DNA from: Methylobacter sp.
GTDB lineage: Bacteria > Pseudomonadota > Gammaproteobacteria > Methylococcales > Methylomonadaceae
Length of the DNA stretch: 11,716 bases
Reading direction: 5' to 3'
NCBI GenBank assembly: GCA_028714995.1
Contig: JAQTLI010000044.1
Coordinates: 1-11,716 of the forward strand
Of this stretch, positions 6,228 through 11,716 are shown piece by piece; position 1 is the stretch's first letter; the number at the start of each line of letters is the position of its first letter. Below the pieces are notes generated by a model. The model made no database searches, was not told where the DNA came from, and saw only the letters and a list, made by a program, of their open reading frames with translations. Position numbers and translations under genes: made by a program.

Positions 6228-8048
6228 ATGATGAATCAAGAACAGCAGCAGTCCCAGCTTAAACAATTGATAGCCAAAGGCAAGATGCAGGGTTACCTGA
6301 CTTATGCCGAGGTTAATGATCACTTGCCTAGTGATATTGTTGACCCTGAACAAATTGAAGATATTATTGGCATGATCAATGATATGGGGATTCAGGTTTA
6401 TGAAGTTGCCCCGGATGAAGACTCGCTTATTACTGATTCAGCGGCTGTTGCTGCGGATGACGAAGACGCTGAGGAAGTTGCAGCTTTAGCTTCTGTTGAT
6501 AGTGAGTTTGGTAGAACTACAGATCCTGTACGTATGTACATGCGGGAAATGGGATCGGTGGAGTTGTTAACACGCGCCGATGAATTGAAAATTGCCAAAC
6601 GAATTGAAGATGGACAGCAGCAGCTGGTTAAGGCCATTGCTCGTTCCAGTATTGTTATTGAAGATTTTCTACAGTCATTTGATAGCATTTCCGGAGAAGA
6701 GGGCAGTATTCGTCTGACAGATTTAATTTCAGGTTTTGTGGATTTAAGCGAGCCTGAGGATTTTGTCGCTGCTTTGCCCATCGGCGATGATATTGAAGAG
6801 GTTGCTGAAGAGGCTGCTGAAGAAGAGCCGAAAGGCCTTAATTATGAAGAAGTTAAAGAGAAAGTTGAGGTTCTTAGGAAGCAGCTGAAAGCTGCTGCTT
6901 CAGCAATCAAGAAACACGGCTATTCAAGTGATAAAACAGACAAAGAGTTTGGAGCTTTAGCTGATTTATTCATGGAATTTAAGTGGACGCCACAATATTT
7001 GAAAAAATTGACGGCTATTATTCCCAATGGAATGGCGACTGTTCGTGAGCAGGAAAAGCTGATTATGGACGCTTTCGTTAATCAAGCAAAAATGCCGCGC
7101 AAGGAATTTATTGAATCGTTTACGGATAATGAAGCCAGTCCGGAATGGTTTGATCAGTATTTGACTGCCGGGCATAAGTACTCGGCCGTTTTGAAAGAGC
7201 GCGAAAAAGAAATAAGAAAGGCTCAAAAGATATTAGCAGATATAGAGGCTGAGTACGGACTGACGATTAATGGTTTAAAGGATATTAATCGACGCATGTC
7301 TGTTGGTGAAGCCAAGGCCAGACGCGCTAAAAAAGAAATGATTGAGGCTAATTTAAGGCTGGTTATTTCGATTGCCAAAAAATATACTAACCGCGGATTG
7401 CAGTTTCTGGATTTGATTCAGGAAGGCAATATTGGCTTAATGAAAGCGGTCGATAAATTTGAATATCGCCGTGGTTATAAGTTTTCTACTTATGCGACGT
7501 GGTGGATCAGGCAGGCTATCACCAGATCAATTGCAGATCAGGCCAGAACAATTCGTATTCCTGTGCATATGATCGAAACGATCAATAAATTGAACCGGAT
7601 TTCCAGACAGATTCTTCAAGAGTTGGGGCGGGAAGCAACGCCGGAAGAATTGGCGGAACGCATGGAAATGCCGGAAGACAAGGTTCGTAAAGTACTGAAA
7701 ATTGCGAAAGAACCCATTTCAATGGAAACGCCTATCGGTGATGATGAAGATTCTCATTTGGGCGATTTCATCGAAGATGCTAAAGTATTATCGCCGGTTG
7801 AAGCGGCAACAATTGCCGGCTTGCGGGAGTCGACACAAAATGTGTTGGCGGGATTAACGGCCAGAGAGGCGAAGGTTCTCCGTATGCGTTTTGGTATTAA
7901 TATGAATACCGATCATACCTTGGAAGAAGTGGGTAAGCAGTTTGACGTTACTCGTGAACGGATTCGTCAAATTGAAGCTAAGGCGTTAAGGAAACTAAGA
8001 CATCCATCCAGATCAGAGCAATTAAGATGCTTCCTGGATGGTGAATAA
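6228..8048 (+). CDS. rpoD: RpoD, primary sigma factor sigma70
   Basis: A 606-residue housekeeping sigma factor that directs RNA polymerase core to -10/-35 promoters. Region 1.1 (about 8-80) is near-identical in style to E. coli (GYLTYAEVNDHLP, DMGIQVYE). Region 1.2 begins near DPVRMYMREMG. A long non-conserved region (about 130-370) carries an acidic run, EEVAEEAAEEE (190-200). Region 2 has NLRLVISIAKKY and the promoter-melting YATWWIRQAITR (422-433). Region 4.2 is the helix-turn-helix TLEEVGKQFDVTRERIRQIE near 564-583. The first two codons are both ATG; GTGAG at 6220-6224 is only 3 nt from the first and 6 nt from the second, so the true start may be 6231. A tRNA gene follows 11 nt after the stop. 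Confidence 0.98.
   Translation: MMNQEQQQSQLKQLIAKGKMQGYLTYAEVNDHLPSDIVDPEQIEDIIGMINDMGIQVYEVAPDEDSLITDSAAVAADDEDAEEVAALASVDSEFGRTTDPVRMYMREMGSVELLTRADELKIAKRIEDGQQQLVKAIARSSIVIEDFLQSFDSISGEEGSIRLTDLISGFVDLSEPEDFVAALPIGDDIEEVAEEAAEEEPKGLNYEEVKEKVEVLRKQLKAAASAIKKHGYSSDKTDKEFGALADLFMEFKWTPQYLKKLTAIIPNGMATVREQEKLIMDAFVNQAKMPRKEFIESFTDNEASPEWFDQYLTAGHKYSAVLKEREKEIRKAQKILADIEAEYGLTINGLKDINRRMSVGEAKARRAKKEMIEANLRLVISIAKKYTNRGLQFLDLIQEGNIGLMKAVDKFEYRRGYKFSTYATWWIRQAITRSIADQARTIRIPVHMIETINKLNRISRQILQELGREATPEELAERMEMPEDKVRKVLKIAKEPISMETPIGDDEDSHLGDFIEDAKVLSPVEAATIAGLRESTQNVLAGLTAREAKVLRMRFGINMNTDHTLEEVGKQFDVTRERIRQIEAKALRKLRHPSRSEQLRCFLDGE
6795..6830 (+). repeat. 12-bp tandem repeat in the acidic linker of rpoD
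   Basis: GAAGAGGTTGCT (6795-6806), GAAGAGGCTGCT (6807-6818) and a degraded third unit (6819-6830) encode EEVA, EEAA and EEEP at residues 190-201. It lies in the non-conserved region of sigma70, which tolerates length change. Confidence 0.6.
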
Positions 8049-8059
8049 ATAACATATAA

Positions 8060-8136
8060 GGGCCCTTAGCTCAGTTGGTTAGAGCGTCCGACTCATAATC
8101 GGCAGGTCGTAGGTTCAAGTCCTACAGGGCCCACCA
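8060..8136 (+). tRNA. tRNA with anticodon CAU, most likely tRNA-Ile2 (lysidine at C34)
   Basis: A complete 77-nt cloverleaf with encoded CCA. The acceptor GGGCCCT pairs perfectly with AGGGCCC; the D stem is GCTC/GAGC; the T arm is GTAGG-TTCAAGT-CCTAC; the discriminator is A. The anticodon loop CTCATAA (8092-8098) has CAT at 8094-8096. CAU occurs in initiator, elongator Met and Ile2 tRNAs. The C4-G69 and C5-G68 pairs and the overall similarity to E. coli Ile2 (CTTAGCTCAG, GACTCATAATCG, GGTTCAAGTCC) favour Ile2, in which TilS converts C34 to lysidine to read AUA. Initiator is unlikely because the acceptor 1-72 is paired. U27-C43 at the top of the anticodon stem is mismatched. It is 11 nt from the rpoD stop and shares the following terminator. 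Confidence 0.9.
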
Positions 8137-8142
8137 TAAATA

Positions 8143-8167
8143 AAAAAGCTGCTTTTGCAGCTTTTTG
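8143..8167 (+). terminator. Intrinsic terminator after rpoD-tRNA
   Basis: AAAAAGCTGC (8143-8152) pairs perfectly with GCAGCTTTTT (8157-8166) around a TTTT loop. The GC core GCTGC/GCAGC followed by five T is a classic intrinsic terminator. The left A-run gives it the shape of a bidirectional one. It ends the rpsU-to-tRNA operon and stands just before metK. Confidence 0.88.
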
Positions 8168-8203
8168 TATATCTAGCTTTACATATTCAAGAAGGCGACA
8201 TTC

Positions 8204-9364
8204 ATGAGCAATAATTTCATTTTTACATCAGAATCCGTGTCAGAAGGGCATCCGGATAAGGTTGCGGATCAAATTTCAGATGCGGTCCTTGATGCATTAT
8301 TAGCACAAGATCCCCGCTCACGTGTCGCTTGTGAGACGCTGGTAAAAACCGGTATGGTCATTTTGGCGGGTGAGGTAACCACAGATGCTTGGGTTGATCT
8401 TGAAGCCCTGGTGCGGAAAGTTGTTTGTGAAATCGGCTATGATCATGGCGATATAGGTTTTGACGGTCAAAGTTGCTCGGTTTTAAATGCAATAGGCAAA
8501 CAGTCGGCTGATATTGCAATGGGTGTCGATGAGGCTGAAGACCGCGAGCAAGGTGCGGGCGATCAAGGTTTAATGTTTGGTTATGCCAGCAATGAAACCG
8601 ATGTACTCATGCCGGCTCCGATCACCTATGCTCATCTGCTGGTCAAACGTCAGGCCGAAGTGCGTAAAAATAAAACTTTGCCTTGGCTACGTCCCGATGC
8701 CAAAAGCCAGATTACCTTTCGCTACGAAAATAACAAGCCCGTAGCTATTGACGCAGTTGTTTTATCAACCCAGCATTCGCCCGAAATTGCTACAAAAGCA
8801 CTGCATGAAGCAGTGATGGATGAAATTATTTTACCGGTTCTGCCTAAAGAATGGCTGCATAAAGATACTAAATATTTTATCAACCCAACCGGTCAGTTCG
8901 TTATCGGTGGTCCCGTCGGTGATTGTGGCTTAACCGGACGTAAAATAATCGTTGATACTTACGGCGGCATGGCAAGACACGGCGGCGGTGCATTTTCTGG
9001 TAAAGATCCTTCAAAAGTTGACCGTTCTGCGGCATACATGGCGCGCTATGTAGCAAAAAACATTGTCGCAGCCGAATTAGCTGAGCGTTGTGAAATTCAG
9101 GTTTCTTATGCCATTGGTGTTGCAGAACCTACTTCTATCAGTGTTGAGACTTTTGGTACAGGTAAAATCAGTGAAGACAGATTGGTGCAAATTGTCAGAG
9201 ATATTTTTGATTTAAGGCCTAAAGGTTTGATTGCGATGTTGGGCTTGTTAAAGCCTATCTATCAAACAACGGCTGCGTATGGACATTTCGGCCGTACCGA
9301 AGATACATTCAGCTGGGAAAAAATTGATAAAGTTGACGCATTAAAAGATGCTGCTGGCCTTTAA
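8204..9364 (+). CDS. metK: MetK, S-adenosylmethionine synthase
   Basis: A 386-residue SAM synthetase that joins methionine and ATP to give SAM, phosphate and pyrophosphate; the family works as a tetramer in the cytosol. Seen: FTSESVSEGHPDK (7-19) with H16 and D18 of the active site; GAGDQGLMFGYA (117-128), the first family signature; FVIGGPVGDCGLTGRK (232-247); and GGGAFSGKDPSKVDRS (260-275), the glycine-rich P-loop-like second signature. GHFGR (360-364) lies near the C-terminus. Length is normal. GAAGG at 8191-8195 is 8 nt from the ATG. Only about 37 bp separate it from the upstream terminator and I cannot point to a convincing promoter there. It is followed after 18 nt by ahcY, so metK and ahcY should be co-transcribed. 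Confidence 0.98.
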   Translation: MSNNFIFTSESVSEGHPDKVADQISDAVLDALLAQDPRSRVACETLVKTGMVILAGEVTTDAWVDLEALVRKVVCEIGYDHGDIGFDGQSCSVLNAIGKQSADIAMGVDEAEDREQGAGDQGLMFGYASNETDVLMPAPITYAHLLVKRQAEVRKNKTLPWLRPDAKSQITFRYENNKPVAIDAVVLSTQHSPEIATKALHEAVMDEIILPVLPKEWLHKDTKYFINPTGQFVIGGPVGDCGLTGRKIIVDTYGGMARHGGGAFSGKDPSKVDRSAAYMARYVAKNIVAAELAERCEIQVSYAIGVAEPTSISVETFGTGKISEDRLVQIVRDIFDLRPKGLIAMLGLLKPIYQTTAAYGHFGRTEDTFSWEKIDKVDALKDAAGL

Positions 9365-9382
9365 CTAAATACAGGAAACATA

Positions 9383-10675
9383 ATGAGCCAACCAAATTAT
9401 AAAATCGCCGATATCTCTCTGGCAGAATGGGGCCGTAAGGAAATCAATATTGCCGAAACTGAAATGCCGGGCTTGATGGCTCTGCGTGAAGAATTTGGTG
9501 CAGAACAACCATTGAAGGGCGCTCGTATCGCCGGTTGTTTGCACATGACCATTCAGACAGCGGTATTGATTGAAACCCTGACTGCATTAGGTGCAGAGGT
9601 TCGTTGGTCTTCTTGCAATATTTTTTCTACACAAGATCATGCCGCGGCGGCAATAGCGGCAGCGGGCATACCTGTTTTTGCATGGAAAGGCGAAACAGAA
9701 GCAGAAGCCGAATGGTGTATTGCCCAAACAATTGACGGTCTGGATGGTTGGCGCCCGAATATGATCCTGGATGATGGCGGCGATTTAACTCTCATGATGC
9801 ATGAAAAATATCCTGAATTGATGGCCGATATTAAAGGTTTGTCCGAAGAAACCACTACAGGCGTGTTGCGCCTGTATGAAATGGTAGCAAAAGGCACTTT
9901 AAAAGTTCCTGCGTTTAATGTTAATGATTCGGTAACTAAATCAAAATTCGATAACCTGTACGGTTGCCGCGAATCTCTGGTCGATGGCATCAAGCGTGCC
10001 ACCGATGTCATGATCGCCGGTAAAATCGCCGTAGTCTGCGGCTACGGCGATGTCGGTAAAGGTTGTGCGCAATCCTTGCGCGGCCTTGGTGCAACGGTAT
10101 GGATTACTGAAATTGATCCGATTTGTGCATTACAAGCAGCTATGGAAGGCTATCGCGTTGTGACCATGGAAGATGCGGCGCCTCACGCTAACATTTTTGT
10201 TACTGCGACAGGCAACTTTAACATTATTACCCATCAGCACATGCTTGCCATGAGAGATCAGGCGATCGTTTGCAACATTGGCCATTTTGATGCGGAAATT
10301 GAAATTTCCTCATTGCGTCAATACACTTGGGAAAATATCAAGCCGCAAGTTGACCATGTGATTTTTCCTGATGGCAAGCGGCTCATCATTCTGGCAGAAG
10401 GCCGCCTGGTTAATCTGGGGTGCGGCACCGGGCATCCAAGCTTTGTGATGTCTAATTCGTTCTGTAACCAGGTTCTGGCGCAAATTGAACTTTGGAAAAA
10501 TGCAGCACAGTATGAAAATAAGGTTTATATCCTGCCCAAGAAATTGGATGAAAAAGTCGCAAGATCGCATCTGAAACAATTAGGTGTGAATTTGACTGTC
10601 TTAACCGACGAGCAAGCCCGATATATTAATGTCCCTGTTGAAGGGCCATTTAAAGCGGATCATTACCGTTATTAA
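9383..10675 (+). CDS. ahcY: AhcY, S-adenosyl-L-homocysteine hydrolase
   Basis: A 430-residue NAD-dependent enzyme that splits SAH to adenosine and homocysteine, relieving product inhibition of SAM-dependent methylation. Residues fall close to the human numbering: H54, D130, E155, K186, D190, N191, the NAD loop CGYGDVGKG (219-227), H301 and HPSFVMSNSF (351-360). The C-terminus KADHYRY (424-430) carries the NAD-contacting Lys and Tyr from the partner subunit; the usual KPDHYRY has Pro in place of this Ala425. At 430 residues it lacks the roughly 40-residue insertion found in many bacterial and plant forms (for example Pseudomonas, about 469). AGGA at 9373-9376 is 6 nt before the ATG. A strong terminator follows its stop, so it ends the metK-ahcY unit. 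Confidence 0.98.
   Translation: MSQPNYKIADISLAEWGRKEINIAETEMPGLMALREEFGAEQPLKGARIAGCLHMTIQTAVLIETLTALGAEVRWSSCNIFSTQDHAAAAIAAAGIPVFAWKGETEAEAEWCIAQTIDGLDGWRPNMILDDGGDLTLMMHEKYPELMADIKGLSEETTTGVLRLYEMVAKGTLKVPAFNVNDSVTKSKFDNLYGCRESLVDGIKRATDVMIAGKIAVVCGYGDVGKGCAQSLRGLGATVWITEIDPICALQAAMEGYRVVTMEDAAPHANIFVTATGNFNIITHQHMLAMRDQAIVCNIGHFDAEIEISSLRQYTWENIKPQVDHVIFPDGKRLIILAEGRLVNLGCGTGHPSFVMSNSFCNQVLAQIELWKNAAQYENKVYILPKKLDEKVARSHLKQLGVNLTVLTDEQARYINVPVEGPFKADHYRY
10025..10051. repeat. Intragenic 10-bp perfect inverted repeat in ahcY
   Basis: ATCGCCGTAG (10025-10034) and CTACGGCGAT (10042-10051) are exact complements around TCTGCGG, which itself allows two more inner pairs. The DNA encodes IAVVCGYGD of the NAD-binding loop, so the repeat may partly reflect codon choice for Gly/Tyr/Ala. 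No role is known. Confidence 0.5.
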
Positions 10676-10686
10676 TTAACGATTTT

Positions 10687-10721
10687 GGATAGGTTGCGCA
10701 ATCAGCGTAACCTATTCTTTT
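10687..10721 (+). terminator. Intrinsic terminator after ahcY
   Basis: A 13-bp stem runs from 10687-10699 (GGATAGGTTGCGC) to 10705-10717 (GCGTAACCTATTC) with an AATCA loop and two G-U pairs, followed directly by TTTT. It begins 11 nt after the ahcY stop. It should separate metK-ahcY from metF. Confidence 0.8.
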
Positions 10722-10732
10722 AAGGTTGGCAT

Positions 10733-10764
10733 ACCCACCGAGCTTGGGTGAGCTTTTTATGCTC
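10733..10764 (+). promoter_or_regulatory. Structured metF leader with two adjacent small hairpins
   Basis: ACCCA (10733-10737) pairs with TGGGT (10745-10749), and the very next bases GAGC (10750-10753) pair with GCTC (10761-10764) around TTTTTAT. The two stems could stack end to end. GAGC at 10740-10743 is a second possible partner for GCTC. It does not match the SAM or SAH riboswitches as I know them. Stems are short, so this may be chance or a weak terminator/attenuator. TTGGCA at 10726-10731 is a good -35 but has no good -10 at the right distance. Confidence 0.3.
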
Positions 10765-10783
10765 TCAATAGTAAAAAGATAAA

Positions 10784-11629
10784 ATGCAATCACAAAAAAC
10801 ACCCTCGCAACTTTTCAGTTTTGAATTTTATCCACCAAAATCGGAAGAGGGTGCGGCAAGTTTACAGATTGTCCATGACAAGCTGGCAAAACTCAATCCC
10901 GACTTTTTTTCGGTTACATTTGGCGCGGGTGGATCAACTCGTGACAAAACATTCGATGCTGTTATAGCCATTCAGGCGAAAGGAATCTCGGCAGCGCCGC
11001 ATCTATCCTGTGTTGCATCGACCAAAGAAAATATTCGTGCTATTCTGAAAAGTTATCAGGATCATGGCATATCAAAAATTGTTGCCCTGCGGGGCGACCT
11101 ACCCTCTGGAATGATGTCAGCCGGTGAATTCCGGTATGCAAATGAACTGGTTGAATTTATTCGCAAAGAAACCGGCGATTATTTTCAGATTCATGTTGCC
11201 GCCTATCCTGAAATGCATCCACAGGCAGCGAACAGCAGGGAAGACTTTAAAAATTTCAAGCGTAAAGTTGATGCCGGTGCAAATGCCGCCATTACACAGT
11301 ATTTTTATAATGCCGAGGCGTATTTTTATTTTGTTGATGCCTGTGAAAAAAACGGAATAGATATTCCTATCATTCCAGGAATCATGCCGATTACTCAATA
11401 TTCGCAACTGTTCCGATTTTCAGAAATGTGCGGAGCCGATATTCCGCGCTGGATGAGAAAACGATTGGAATGTTTTGGTGATGATCGTCAGGCGATACAG
11501 GCGTTCGGTCTGGATGTGGTAACAGAGCTTTGTCAGCGCTTGCTGGACAATGGAGCGCCGGGTTTGCATTTTTATACCATGAATCAGGCCGCGCCTACCT
11601 TGGCGATCTGGGAAAATCTGAAGTTATAA
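10784..11629 (+). CDS. metF: MetF, 5,10-methylenetetrahydrofolate reductase
   Basis: A 281-residue FAD-containing TIM-barrel enzyme that reduces 5,10-methylene-THF to 5-methyl-THF, the methyl donor for methionine synthesis. Seen: FSFEFYPPKSEEG (11-23) with the catalytic Glu14; SVTFGAGGSTR (43-53); ALRGDLP (101-107) with D105, the Asp near the flavin; HVAAYPEMHP (137-146); the KVDAGANAAITQYFYNAE segment (161-178) with the folate-binding Gln172; and IIPGIMPI (196-203). The length (E. coli about 296) and a single-domain layout are normal for bacteria. The start has no proper Shine-Dalgarno (only AAAGA nearby), so translation may be weak or leader-controlled. It lies after a terminator and so probably forms its own unit. 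Its product links the folate genes at the left of the window with metK-ahcY. Confidence 0.97.
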   Translation: MQSQKTPSQLFSFEFYPPKSEEGAASLQIVHDKLAKLNPDFFSVTFGAGGSTRDKTFDAVIAIQAKGISAAPHLSCVASTKENIRAILKSYQDHGISKIVALRGDLPSGMMSAGEFRYANELVEFIRKETGDYFQIHVAAYPEMHPQAANSREDFKNFKRKVDAGANAAITQYFYNAEAYFYFVDACEKNGIDIPIIPGIMPITQYSQLFRFSEMCGADIPRWMRKRLECFGDDRQAIQAFGLDVVTELCQRLLDNGAPGLHFYTMNQAAPTLAIWENLKL

Positions 11630-11654
11630 TTAACATATTTTGTGTGTGTATCAT

Positions 11655-11700
11655 TAAAGGGTGCGAATGACTTTATGTATGCGGTTGTTCGCGCCCTTTA
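11655..11700. repeat. Long imperfect palindrome downstream of metF
   Basis: TAAAGGGTGCGAA (11655-11667) pairs with TTCGCGCCCTTTA (11688-11700): 13 pairs with a single G-U, around a 20-nt loop. No T-run follows on either strand, so it is not a standard terminator, though it could stop or protect the metF transcript. GC-rich GGGTGCGAA-type arms resemble dispersed REP-like palindromes. The window ends 16 bases later. Confidence 0.55.
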
Positions 11701-11716
11701 TGGTTTATGAACGCTG

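Noticed and set aside
6398..6781. 127-codon minus-strand frame in rpoD
   Set aside because: Serine-rich complement of the acidic Glu/Asp coding region; a compositional shadow.
8060..8136. Initiator tRNA-fMet
   Set aside because: The first acceptor pair is G-C, whereas bacterial initiators have a mismatch at 1-72, and the anticodon stem lacks the three G-C pairs next to the loop.
9637..10011. 124-codon minus-strand frame in ahcY
   Set aside because: Antisense shadow of conserved AhcY codons; no independent signal.
10676..10783. SAH riboswitch upstream of metF
   Set aside because: The conserved GAGGAGCGCUGC-type core is absent, and the first half of the spacer is plainly a terminator.

Overview
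The window is a chromosomal core region of a gammaproteobacterium with moderate GC. The gene order folK-folB / plsY / tsaD / rpsU-yqeY-dnaG-rpoD matches the arrangement I know from Pseudomonas and relatives. RpoD, S21 and DnaG are close to their E. coli counterparts, with the same zinc-finger spacing in DnaG. SAH hydrolase (AhcY) instead of the Pfs/LuxS route excludes the enteric group. A methylotrophic or methanotrophic lineage is possible but is inference only. I see no prophage, insertion sequence, CRISPR array or defence module, and every gene of ordinary length has a recognisable family.

Layout. 1-280 (-): the start of a GDSL-type lipoprotein hydrolase, cut by the window edge. 295-1029 (+): a PTR1/FolM-type pteridine reductase that runs into the convergent folK. 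1018-1875 (-): folK and folB, a two-gene folate unit with folB first. 1973-2545 (+): plsY, ending base-to-base against convergent tsaD (2546-3556, -). 3564-8167 (+): the macromolecular-synthesis operon, with a strong sigma70-type promoter, rpsU, a YqeY-domain gene, dnaG (GTG start), a candidate internal promoter, rpoD, a tRNA with anticodon CAU that is most likely the lysidine-type tRNA-Ile2, and a strong intrinsic terminator. 8204-10675 (+): metK and ahcY, closed by a second terminator. 10784-11629 (+): metF, preceded by a small structured leader and followed by a long palindrome at the window end.

Functionally there are three themes. The left side makes and reduces pterins for folate (pteridine reductase, FolB, FolK). 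The centre couples translation, replication priming and transcription initiation (S21, DnaG, RpoD); PlsY starts phospholipid synthesis, and TsaD makes the t6A37 modification that the tRNA here should itself carry. The right side runs the SAM cycle: MetK makes SAM, AhcY removes SAH, and MetF supplies 5-methyl-THF from the folate pool.

I found no convincing undescribed system. The points most worth checking are the divergent FolK active-site motifs, the rpoD-linked tRNA, several inverted repeats at gene ends, the metF leader, and the PTR1-like triad of the reductase.
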